Origin: Deltaproteobacteria bacterium | Lineage (GTDB): Bacteria > Desulfobacterota > Desulfobacteria > Desulfobacterales > Desulfobacteraceae | Length of the DNA: 12,345 nt | NCBI GenBank assembly: GCA_003647385.1 | Contig: QMMT01000018.1 | Span: 1 to 12,345, forward strand | Direction: 5' to 3' | Part shown: positions 5,558-12,345 of the stretch, piece by piece | Position numbering within the stretch: position 1 is the stretch's first letter | How the letters are laid out: each line of letters opens with the position of its first letter | The notes under the pieces: generated by a model | The model's input: the letters and a program-made list of their open reading frames with translations, nothing else | Told to the model about the DNA's origin: nothing | Databases searched by the model: none | Translations under genes and position numbers: made by a program

Positions 5558-7879
5558 ATGAGCGACAATGAAAATACTATTAAAAACCTTGAAAACAAAA
5601 TAAAAGCGCTTGAAAAAGAAAATACGATACTTCGTGACATTATCTGTAATGCGCCGATCCCCATATTTGCCATAAATAAAGATCACAAAATCACCCATTT
5701 TAACAAGGCCTTAGAAACGCTAAGCGGCCTTTCAGGCAAAAAATTGATTGGAACCAATCATCAATGGAAAGCCTTTTATTCGAGCAGCCGCCCGGTCATG
5801 GCTGATCTTATCATCGATAAATCATCTGACGCACAGATTGTGGAACATTACGGCCTGAAATACAACCGGTCAGCTAAAACCAAAAATCAGTTTTCAGCTA
5901 CAGACTTTTTCTCGGACTTAGGAGAAGAGGGTAAGTGGCTTTTTTTCTGTGCATCAGCCATTACCAATGAAAGTGGTGACGTCATCAGTGCGGTTGAAAC
6001 GCTCCAGGATGTCACTGAAGAAAAAATAGCTGAAAGAAAAACCAGAGAGCTTTATCGAATCTATCAAAAAATCCTGACCTTTGTCCCCTATCCTATTGTT
6101 GTATATGATGACACTGGACTGGTTTCTTATGTAAATCCGGCATTTTCAACCACCTTTGGCTGGTCCCTGGAAGAACTCAAGGGCAAACCGGTTCCTTTTG
6201 TCCCTGAAATACTTGAAGCAGAAACCAATGACATGTTGAACAAATTCAAGGAGAATAAATCTCTTACCCGATATGAAACCCAGCGCCTGACTAAGGATGG
6301 AAAGATTCTTGATGTGGTGATATGGGCCGCCTCCCATTCAAGATATAAAGCTGGCTCAACGGATAACTTTGTTATTTTAAGAGATATTACCGAAGAAAAA
6401 CGACTGGCTGCAAACAATAAAACCATAATGAGAATCAGTGCTGTCCTCCCGGAATATCCTGAACTTGAAGATCTGATGACCTATATTTCCAAAGAAGTAA
6501 AGGCACTTTTAAACACGGAAGGTGCACTGGTTCTCTTATATGATGAAATCAAAGAAGAATTATTTTTCACAGGGGGTGCCTATGATGATCTGGATACAGA
6601 AAAAAGAGCGAAAACATTTAGATTTCCCGTTGATTCAATGCTGGCAGGAGAAATTATTAAAACCGGCGAGTATGCCCTTGTAAATGATGCTGAAAAACTA
6701 ATCAAAAAGTATCCTGAAAGAGATAAAAGGCTCGGATATAAAACAAGAAACCTCCTGGAAGTCCCCATAAAAAGCGAGGACAGGATCATCGGCGTTCTTT
6801 GTGCCATTAACAGAAAACAGAACCTGTTTGATTACAATGACATGGAATTGATGACAATGATTGCGGGAACCTGTGCTATCTCCATTGAAAATGCACGGTT
6901 TTCAGAAGCGGTAAGAGATGCTTACAGGGATGTGGCATCAATGAACCGGGCCAAGGGTAAGGCCATCAACCACCTTTCCCATGAACTCAAAACACCGGTA
7001 GCAATTCTTACAGGCTCATTGCAGATCTTGAAGAAAAAACTTGAATCAGCAACTGGAGTGAATGTTGATGCCACACTGAACAGAATTGAAAGGAATCTGG
7101 GCCGGGTGGTTGATATTCAGGATGAAGTAGCTGATATCATGGAAGATAAAACCTATTCCGCTCAAAGACTGTTGCTGAAAATGTTTGAAACCTGCCAGGA
7201 TGAACTGGAAACACTTATCCAGCAGACTCAACCTTCCGACCATCTTGAACTATCCATCAAACAATTGATTGATGAAAAATTCGGCCCCAGGTCCATTAAC
7301 TACCGATTGATTGACTTTTCTGAATATTTTAACACCCTTTACACCTTCCTTGAATCGGCATTTGAATTCAGACACATTGACATTGACATTTCTATTGATG
7401 ACAATCTGCCCTCCCTTCTGCTACCCGAAGAAATCTTGAATAAAATGATTGAGGGACTGATTAAGAATGCCATTGAAAATACCCCGGATAAGGGTAAAAT
7501 TCATATTATCATTGAAACAAAAGGTTCTGGTATTCTTTTGAGTATCCATGACTTTGGGGTGGGGATTGAAGCAGATGCCCAAAAAAGAATTTTTGAAGGT
7601 TTTTTTACAACCCAGGAGACATTATTGTATTCAACTAAAATACCTTTTGCGTTTAATGCCGGTGGAAAAGGTGCGGACTTATTGCGGATGAAAATATTTT
7701 CAGAACGCCATGGCTTTACTTTAGAAATGGAATCAGAACGATGTGGTTTTCTTTTGGCAGACAAAGAGGTCGAATGTCCCGGTAATATTGAGAAGTGCTC
7801 CTTTTGTCATACCCAGGCAGATTGTTTAAATTCCGGGTATTCTATTTTTACGGTCTACTTTGCATCGGGGAAAAAATAA
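5558..7879 (+). CDS. PAS-PAS-GAF hybrid sensor histidine kinase with C-terminal Cys4 motif
   Basis: A 773-residue cytoplasmic sensor kinase without membrane helices. Order: coiled coil (about 5-28), PAS (about 28-155), PAS (about 170-285, with VNPAFSTTFGWSLEELKGK), GAF (about 295-455), dimerisation/phosphoacceptor domain with H475 (HLSHELKTP), a long helical insert of roughly 75 residues, then the GHKL ATPase domain. N-box N637/N641 and G1 box D665-F-G667-V-G669 are present, but the usual GxGLGL lid is replaced by GGKGADLLRMK (702-712). After the ATPase there is a C740-x6-C747-x2-C750-x5-C756 cluster in a short tail, which could bind a metal or iron-sulfur cluster or sense redox state; I recall similar tails in Desulfobacterales kinases. 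ATG 5558 is chosen because GGAG (5547-5550) lies 7 bases upstream; an open frame back to 5471 merely translates the tandem repeat. It carries no receiver domain, so the nearby response regulator is a candidate target. Confidence 0.88.
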   Translation: MSDNENTIKNLENKIKALEKENTILRDIICNAPIPIFAINKDHKITHFNKALETLSGLSGKKLIGTNHQWKAFYSSSRPVMADLIIDKSSDAQIVEHYGLKYNRSAKTKNQFSATDFFSDLGEEGKWLFFCASAITNESGDVISAVETLQDVTEEKIAERKTRELYRIYQKILTFVPYPIVVYDDTGLVSYVNPAFSTTFGWSLEELKGKPVPFVPEILEAETNDMLNKFKENKSLTRYETQRLTKDGKILDVVIWAASHSRYKAGSTDNFVILRDITEEKRLAANNKTIMRISAVLPEYPELEDLMTYISKEVKALLNTEGALVLLYDEIKEELFFTGGAYDDLDTEKRAKTFRFPVDSMLAGEIIKTGEYALVNDAEKLIKKYPERDKRLGYKTRNLLEVPIKSEDRIIGVLCAINRKQNLFDYNDMELMTMIAGTCAISIENARFSEAVRDAYRDVASMNRAKGKAINHLSHELKTPVAILTGSLQILKKKLESATGVNVDATLNRIERNLGRVVDIQDEVADIMEDKTYSAQRLLLKMFETCQDELETLIQQTQPSDHLELSIKQLIDEKFGPRSINYRLIDFSEYFNTLYTFLESAFEFRHIDIDISIDDNLPSLLLPEEILNKMIEGLIKNAIENTPDKGKIHIIIETKGSGILLSIHDFGVGIEADAQKRIFEGFFTTQETLLYSTKIPFAFNAGGKGADLLRMKIFSERHGFTLEMESERCGFLLADKEVECPGNIEKCSFCHTQADCLNSGYSIFTVYFASGKK

Positions 7880-7888
7880 AAAAAGTCT

Positions 7889-7918
7889 TTGACAAACCTG
7901 AACAAATTGAATTATTAC
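7889..7918 (+). promoter_or_regulatory. Putative promoter of the ligase/transport operon
   Basis: A perfect TTGACA -35 box (7889-7894) is followed after 18 bases by TATTAC (7913-7918), a moderate -10 match. Transcription would begin near 7925, a dozen bases upstream of the inverted-repeat operator at 7937-7980, so a bound repressor would block escape or elongation. An alternative -10 is TATATT at 7926-7931, but it has no good -35 box. Confidence 0.5.
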
Positions 7919-7936
7919 ACTAAACTATATTGAGAC

Positions 7937-7980
7937 TGAGCGCTCGTTTGGTTTTTAAAGTTAATTATAACGAGCGCTCA
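7937..7980. promoter_or_regulatory. TetR-type operator: perfect 12-bp inverted repeat
   Basis: TGAGCGCTCGTT (7937-7948) and its exact reverse complement AACGAGCGCTCA (7969-7980) are separated by 20 AT-rich bases. Each arm itself contains the 8-bp palindrome GAGCGCTC (7938-7945 and 7972-7979), so the element may be two operators, each approximating AACGAGCGCTCGTT, with centres 34 bp apart. Such GAGCGCTC-type palindromes are typical of TetR-family repressors that control fatty-acid or CoA-ester metabolism (recalled, not searched). It lies 41 bp before the first ligase ATG; the regulator gene is not in the window. Confidence 0.75.
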
Positions 7981-8021
7981 AAAAATTTTTGTTTATCCTT
8001 TTCCAAAAGGAGTTATGCTTG

Positions 8022-9524
8022 ATGAACCATTTGCATGATCTGACCTTTTTTGACATCTATGAAAAAAATGCGCTTTATAAAGCCTCTTCGGTTGCCATTC
8101 ACTGGGAGGGAGAGGATACCACATATGCCGATCTTTTTTTACAGACTGCCAAATTTGCAAATGGCCTCAAAAAATTAAACCTTCCTGCGGGAAGCAGAAT
8201 AGCCGTTCTCTGCAAAAATCACCCGGTCTTTTTTCATCTGTTTGGTGCGGTATCAGCGCTCAACTTTACGCTGGTTCTTATTAACAGGCGGTTAAGCCCG
8301 GATGAAGTATCTTTTATTATAGAAGACACCACACCAGCCCTGATCATGTCAGACAAAGAAATGGCTGATCAGACAAAAGCATTAACAGATTCATTTACCT
8401 GTCTTAAACACTCTTTTGTTATTGACGAAACAGACCAGGATTTTTCAAATCTATACGACAACCCGCCACTTGTGACTCCGGTACACTGTAGTCCAGCTGA
8501 TCCCTTTGTGATTATCCATACGGCAGCCATGTTAGGCAAACCAAGGGGTGCGGTTCTGGGACAGGAAAATATTATCTTAGCAAACCAGCAGATCATCCAT
8601 GCATTCAAGCTGGATGAAACCAAAGCCTATTTAAATATTCTGCCCTTATTTCACATCATGGGAATAAACCTGGGGTTAGGAATGCTTCAGGCCGGTGGTA
8701 AAAACATTATACAGGAAAAATTTGATCCACCCAAAACCCTTGAACTTATCCAGGAACAAAAAGTAAATATTTTTGGTTCCTTCCCACCTATATTAACAAA
8801 CCTTATCGATGCCATGGAAGGCAATAACTTTGACGTGTCAAACCTTGAGATAGCAGCAGGGCTTGAGATGCCGGATACGGCCAAAAAATGGGAAACCGTC
8901 ACGGGTTCCAAATTCTGGACCATGTACGGACAAACCGAGACATCCGGTCTGATCACCTTTACCGAATATTTTACAAAGGCAGGATCAGCCGGTGTTATCT
9001 CGTCCCTTGCCAATGTTAAAATAGCTGATGACTTTGATACGCTTTTACCGGTGGGTGAAACCGGGGAAATCATTGTCCGGGGGCCTTTGGTTTTCCAGGG
9101 GTATTGGAATGCTGATAAATTAAATGCCCACACCTTCAGGAACGGCTGGCACCATACCGGGGATCTTGGAATGATTGATTCTGATGGATTCTTATTCTTT
9201 AAAGGCCGAAAAGCAGAAAAAGAACTCATCAAACCCGGGGGAGAGAATGTTTTTCCTGCAGAAGTAGAAAAAGCTATTCTTGAACATGAAGCTGTCAAAG
9301 AAGTCTGTGTATTTGGTGTCCCTGACCCAAAATTCGGTGAAGGCATAAAAGCGGTTTGTTCACTGAACCCCGGGGCTGACCTGACAAAGGATGATCTGAT
9401 TAAATTTTGCGGATCACTCATTGCCGGGTACAAAAAACCAAGATATATTGAATTTATTAATAAATTACCCAAAACAGAAGATGGAACAATTGACCGTGAA
9501 AAAATAAAAGCGAAATATGCTTAG
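8022..9524 (+). CDS. AMP-binding acyl-CoA ligase-like protein with altered P-loop and A10 motifs
   Basis: A 500-residue member of the adenylate-forming (ANL) superfamily; if active it would join a carboxylic acid to CoA via an acyl-AMP. Visible motifs: YGQTE at 302-306 (A5), TGD at 379-381 (A7), GRKAEKELIKPGGENVFPAEVE from 395 (A8 and hinge). Two sites depart from the norm. The phosphate loop reads HTAAMLGKPRG (166-176) rather than the Ser/Thr-rich TSGTTGxPKG, and the C-terminal A10 motif is PKTEDGTIDR with T489 where the adenylation lysine usually stands. I recall other proteobacterial ligases with an HTAAV-type loop, so this may be a genuine subfamily and not decay; the frame is intact. Substrate unknown. 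The ATG at 8022 has AAGGAG (8007-8012) 9 bases upstream; an open frame back to TTG 7989 would be less natural. It sits directly behind the operator and heads the block containing LivG and a second ligase. Confidence 0.88.
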   Translation: MNHLHDLTFFDIYEKNALYKASSVAIHWEGEDTTYADLFLQTAKFANGLKKLNLPAGSRIAVLCKNHPVFFHLFGAVSALNFTLVLINRRLSPDEVSFIIEDTTPALIMSDKEMADQTKALTDSFTCLKHSFVIDETDQDFSNLYDNPPLVTPVHCSPADPFVIIHTAAMLGKPRGAVLGQENIILANQQIIHAFKLDETKAYLNILPLFHIMGINLGLGMLQAGGKNIIQEKFDPPKTLELIQEQKVNIFGSFPPILTNLIDAMEGNNFDVSNLEIAAGLEMPDTAKKWETVTGSKFWTMYGQTETSGLITFTEYFTKAGSAGVISSLANVKIADDFDTLLPVGETGEIIVRGPLVFQGYWNADKLNAHTFRNGWHHTGDLGMIDSDGFLFFKGRKAEKELIKPGGENVFPAEVEKAILEHEAVKEVCVFGVPDPKFGEGIKAVCSLNPGADLTKDDLIKFCGSLIAGYKKPRYIEFINKLPKTEDGTIDREKIKAKYA

Positions 9525-9542
9525 AAGATATGCCGCTTTTTT
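9506..9542 (+). terminator. Possible intrinsic terminator at the end of the first ligase gene
   Basis: AAAAGCG (9506-9512) can pair with CGCTTTT (9534-9540), with an inner ATAT/ATAT pairing, and the second arm runs into six T residues (9537-9542). The stem starts inside the last codons and the stop codon lies in the loop. It is AT-rich and has an internal mismatch, so it may be weak or allow read-through to livG. Confidence 0.4.
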
Positions 9543-9561
9543 ATGGTAAAACGTTTTTATC

Positions 9562-9590
9562 TTGACACTGCAGGGTTGATTTACTATGGA
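9562..9590 (+). promoter_or_regulatory. Possible promoter upstream of livG
   Basis: TTGACA (9562-9567) is followed after 17 bases by TATGGA (9585-9590), a weak -10. An overlapping alternative is TTGATT (9576-9581) with AATAAT (9600-9605), spacer 18. Either would let livG and the following ligase be expressed separately from the first ligase, consistent with the terminator-like stem just before. Confidence 0.35.
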
Positions 9591-9605
9591 TTTTTATTGA
9601 ATAAT

Positions 9606-9619
9606 TTTATGATCATAAA
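9606..9619. promoter_or_regulatory. 14-bp perfect palindrome upstream of livG, operator candidate
   Basis: TTTATGATCATAAA is a perfect palindrome. It falls just downstream of the putative livG promoter start, a position that suits a repressor site. It differs in sequence from the GAGCGCTC operator before the first ligase. An AGGAGGT sequence (9622-9628) follows at once but has no start codon at the right distance; livG begins 66 bases further on. AT-rich palindromes of this length can occur by chance. Confidence 0.4.
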
Positions 9620-9694
9620 TTAGGAGGTAGCTGTTAACTTTAATCGTTTTTCATCCAGCAATGAACCATCTGACTTAAAGAATTTGGATTTTTT

Positions 9695-10456
9695 ATGGCA
9701 CATTTAAACATTTCAGACGTTACACTCTCTTTTGGCGGACTTAAGGCTCTCTCAAATGTAGACATGAAAATCGAGCCGGGTCTGATCACATCAATTATCG
9801 GTCCTAACGGTGCCGGTAAGACCAGTATGCTCAACTGCATATCAGGCTTTTATCATCCAACCAAAGGAGAGATTTATTACAAGGACAAAAAACTGACCCA
9901 TGCGTCTCCCCACCAGGTATCGAACATGGGAATCTCAAGGGCATTTCAAAACCTTGAACTTTTTTCAGGTCTCTCGGTTCTGGACAATCTTCTTTTGGCC
10001 CGTCACCAGAATTTGAAATACAGCTTTTTACATGCGGTTTTCTTTTATGGGAAGGCCTCAAGGATTGAAGCTGAAAACAGGGCCTATGTAGAAGATGTTA
10101 TTGACTTTATGGAGCTTGAAGCCAACAGGAAAAGCCTTGTGGGCAACTTAAGTTACGGTCTCCAGAAAAAAGTCGAGGTGGCCCGTGCATTGACTCTGGC
10201 ACCGGATATCCTGCTTTTGGATGAACCCATGGCCGGGATGAATCAGGAAGAAAAAGAGGATATTGTCCGGTTTGTCATGGATATCCAGAAAGAGCGCAAC
10301 ATTACCGTGGTGCTTGTAGAACATGATTTAGGAGTTGTCATGGATATCTCAGACAGAATCTATGTTCTGGATTTTGGAGAGGTGATCGGTTCAGGGACGC
10401 CTGAAGAAGTGGCTCAAAATCCCAAAGTAATTGAAGCCTATATTGGAGAGGATTAA
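9695..10456 (+). CDS. livG: Branched-chain-type ABC transporter ATP-binding protein LivG
   Basis: A 253-residue cytoplasmic ATPase that would power import with LivH/LivM permeases, LivF and a periplasmic binding protein, none of which lie in the window. Motifs: Walker A GPNGAGKT (36-43), Q-loop Q85 in AFQNLELF, signature LSYGLQKKVEVARAL (from 152; LivG proteins have LSYG in place of LSGG), Walker B LLLDEP with D176/E177, and switch H210 in VEHDLGVVMDISDR. The C-terminal DFGEVIGSGTPEEV..NP.VIEAYIGED is the typical LivG ending. The start is set by family alignment; only GGA (9686-9688) serves as ribosome site. The name Liv reflects family; lying between two CoA ligases, the transporter more likely carries a carboxylic, aromatic or fatty substrate than leucine, but that is inference. 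The next gene starts 6 bp after the stop. Confidence 0.92.
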   Translation: MAHLNISDVTLSFGGLKALSNVDMKIEPGLITSIIGPNGAGKTSMLNCISGFYHPTKGEIYYKDKKLTHASPHQVSNMGISRAFQNLELFSGLSVLDNLLLARHQNLKYSFLHAVFFYGKASRIEAENRAYVEDVIDFMELEANRKSLVGNLSYGLQKKVEVARALTLAPDILLLDEPMAGMNQEEKEDIVRFVMDIQKERNITVVLVEHDLGVVMDISDRIYVLDFGEVIGSGTPEEVAQNPKVIEAYIGED

Positions 10457-10462
10457 ACTATA

Positions 10463-12345
10463 ATGACTACAAACGATCAACTGCTTGAATACTCTATCCC
10501 CCAATTGCTTCGCTGGCGGGTTGGAAGCACACCCAAACGCCCGGCATTAAAAGAAAAAGATTTTGGTATCTGGAATACCTATACCTGGGAAGACTATTAT
10601 GATTATGTCAGAAAGACTGCTTTAGGGTTAAAGGCAATCGGTCTTGGCAAAGGCGATACCATAGCCATCATCAGTGATAATATCCCTGAAATTTTGTTTG
10701 TGGCCATAGGCGGCCATTCCATTGGTGCTATTTCAGCAGGAATTTACCAGACCAGCATGCCCCATGAGATTGCCCAGATCCTTCAATATCTTAAAGTCAG
10801 TGTGGTTTTCTGCGACAACCAGGAACAGGTGGATAAAGTTCTTGATGTCAGAGACCAGATCCCCAATGTAAAAAAAGTCATTTTTGAAGATCCAAGGGGC
10901 ATGAGAGAGTATATGTCGGACGACTGGTTTATTGACATTGCAGAACTTTACAAACTGGGCGCAAAAGAGCATGAAAAAAATCCTGATCTTTTTGAAGCCC
11001 TTGTAGATGAAGGCAAACCGGACGATATCTGCCATTTATGTCTCACCTCAGGGACAACAGGGTTACCAAAAGGGACTGAGCTTACCCATAAAAATTATAT
11101 CAATATGGGGTTGCAGATCACCGAGGTGGATCATCTTGAACCCACGGATGAATATGTCTCTTTTCTGCCCTTTGCCTGGATCGGTGAACAGATGAATTCC
11201 TTCGGGGTTGCCATGGCAACCGGGATCACCCTTAATTTTCCTGAATCTGTTGAAACAGCCATGTCAGATCTAAAAGAGATCGGGCCCCATTTTATGTTTG
11301 GCGCCCCCAGAATATATGAAACGATCCGGTCTGAAATATGGCTGAGAATTGATCAGTCCTACTGGCTGAACAAACTTTTTTATAATTATTTCATAAAAGT
11401 GGGATTGGAAGCTGCAGATTACAAGATGACAGGCAAATCCATGCCTTTTGGGTTAAAAATAAAATCATGGCTGGGCACACAATTGATATTCAGACCACTG
11501 GTTAACCAGATTGGGTTTCTCCGGTTAAGAAGAGCCTATACAGGTGGGGCAGCCTTAGGGCCTGAACTTTTTACCTTTTACCAGGCAATTGGTGTAAACT
11601 TAAAACAAATCTATGGGCAGACAGAGATAGTCGGCATTGCATACATGCACAGAGATGGTGATGTAAGGCCGGAGACAGTGGGTAAACCCTTGCCCGGAAC
11701 TGTTTGTAAAATTTCTGAAGAGGGAGAAATACTCTCCAAATCTGATTCTGTTACTCCGGGGTATTATGAACTTCCGGAGAAAACAGAAGAGTTGCTTGAG
11801 GGGGGGTGGCTTCACTCAGGGGATGCAGGGTTCATCGATGAAAACGGGCATCTTGTTGTTATCGACCGTCTCTCCGATGTGATGCACAGCAAGAAAGGGG
11901 AAATGTTCTCCCCCATGTTCCTTGAAAACTCCCTCAAATTCAGCCCGTATATAAAAGAGGCGGTTATTTATGGGAATAAAGAAGACTTTGTGGCCTGCCT
12001 GATCAACGTTGATCCCGTTGTTGTGGGAAAATGGGCTGAAGACAGGGGTATTTCGTTTTCTACCTATATGGATCTTTCAAGCAAGCCAGAGGTTGCCAGG
12101 CTCATGATGGAACAGGTGCTGGATGTCAATTCCCGGGCTGAAAAAGAACATTTTAAAATTAAACGGTTTGCGCTGCTTTATAAACTTTTAGATACGGATG
12201 ACGGGGAGTTAACCAAGACCGGCAAAATTCGTCGTAAATTTGTACAGGAACGATACCAGAACCTGTATGATTTTCTTTATGATGAATCTATTGATAAAAA
12301 GGATGTTGAGGCATCCTTCCAGTATCAGGACGGGCAGTCCACAAA
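10463..12345 (+). CDS. Long-chain-type acyl-CoA synthetase (AMP-forming), truncated by the window end
   Basis: An open frame of 627 complete codons without stop, running off the window. It resembles long-chain fatty acid-CoA ligases (COG1022, FadD15-like), which are about 600-650 residues, so only a short C-terminal piece should be missing. The core motifs are intact: P-loop TSGTTGLPKG (195-204), YGQTE (384-388), SGD with D454 (HSGDAGFIDENG), DRLSDVMHSKKGEMFSP in the A8 region, and TKTGKIRRKF with the adenylation lysine K588. It should convert a fatty or other carboxylic acid, ATP and CoA into acyl-CoA, AMP and pyrophosphate; chain length cannot be read. The ATG lies 6 bp after the livG stop, with GAGAGGA (10446-10452) 10 bases upstream, so the two are in one transcript. 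A ligase sitting inside a Liv-type transporter operon suggests import coupled to CoA activation, with permease genes probably beyond the window. Confidence 0.92.
   Translation, partial: MTTNDQLLEYSIPQLLRWRVGSTPKRPALKEKDFGIWNTYTWEDYYDYVRKTALGLKAIGLGKGDTIAIISDNIPEILFVAIGGHSIGAISAGIYQTSMPHEIAQILQYLKVSVVFCDNQEQVDKVLDVRDQIPNVKKVIFEDPRGMREYMSDDWFIDIAELYKLGAKEHEKNPDLFEALVDEGKPDDICHLCLTSGTTGLPKGTELTHKNYINMGLQITEVDHLEPTDEYVSFLPFAWIGEQMNSFGVAMATGITLNFPESVETAMSDLKEIGPHFMFGAPRIYETIRSEIWLRIDQSYWLNKLFYNYFIKVGLEAADYKMTGKSMPFGLKIKSWLGTQLIFRPLVNQIGFLRLRRAYTGGAALGPELFTFYQAIGVNLKQIYGQTEIVGIAYMHRDGDVRPETVGKPLPGTVCKISEEGEILSKSDSVTPGYYELPEKTEELLEGGWLHSGDAGFIDENGHLVVIDRLSDVMHSKKGEMFSPMFLENSLKFSPYIKEAVIYGNKEDFVACLINVDPVVVGKWAEDRGISFSTYMDLSSKPEVARLMMEQVLDVNSRAEKEHFKIKRFALLYKLLDTDDGELTKTGKIRRKFVQERYQNLYDFLYDESIDKKDVEASFQYQDGQST

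Noticed and set aside
8251..8262. CAGCGCTC-like sequence inside the first ligase as a third operator
   Set aside because: It matches only seven of the eight palindrome bases, has no second arm and lies in coding sequence.
8687..9472. Long antisense open frame (261 codons) opposite the first ligase
   Set aside because: It lies wholly inside a gene with clear ANL motifs; its translation is serine/proline-rich with no recognisable domain and it has no ribosome site.
9661..9678. Mini-gene ATG-AAC-CAT-CTG-ACT-TAA before livG, resembling the MNHL start of the first ligase
   Set aside because: Only five codons; the AGGAGGT upstream is over 30 bases away, and the likeness to the ligase start ends after four residues.

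Overview
The window is AT-rich bacterial DNA, densely coded and mostly on the + strand. Gene content and protein style suggest a sulfate-reducing deltaproteobacterium of the Desulfobacterales (Desulfobacula/Desulfobacter-like). The main hints are a histidine kinase ending in a cysteine cluster, a Tdh/Kbl threonine-degradation pair, and a Liv-type ABC transporter interleaved with acyl-CoA ligases. The assignment is inferred from remembered family patterns; there is no rRNA or other marker in the window. No tRNA, rRNA, CRISPR array, insertion sequence or phage gene was seen.

Layout: (1) 41-1635, a four-helix membrane protein followed 8 bp later by a radical SAM enzyme with a CX4CX2C cluster motif. 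(2) 1729-4009, threonine 3-dehydrogenase and a 2-amino-3-ketobutyrate CoA ligase-type PLP enzyme, which together would turn threonine into glycine plus acetyl-CoA. (3) 4066-7879, a signalling block: a response regulator with no DNA-binding domain, a convergent soluble histidine kinase without a sensor domain (minus strand, stop codons 2 bp apart), and a large PAS-PAS-GAF histidine kinase transcribed divergently from the small kinase. The 224-bp divergent region (5334-5557) holds a good minus-strand promoter, an AT-rich inverted repeat and a tandem 18-bp repeat. (4) 8022 to the window end, an acyl-CoA metabolism/transport block: an AMP-binding ligase with unusual active-site motifs, a LivG-type ABC ATPase, and a long-chain-type acyl-CoA synthetase that runs off the end. 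A perfect 12-bp inverted repeat resembling a TetR-family operator lies before the first ligase.

Working together: Tdh and Kbl form a complete catabolic step. The three signalling proteins look like one local phosphorelay, but no target gene is visible. The last block probably imports a carboxylic or otherwise CoA-activatable substrate and activates it, under control of an acyl-CoA or ligand-responsive repressor encoded elsewhere. No wholly new system is proven. The points most worth following are the first ligase lacking the usual A10 lysine, the kinase with an altered ATP lid plus Cys4 tail, the sensorless kinase/output-less regulator pair, and the structured operator and leader regions.
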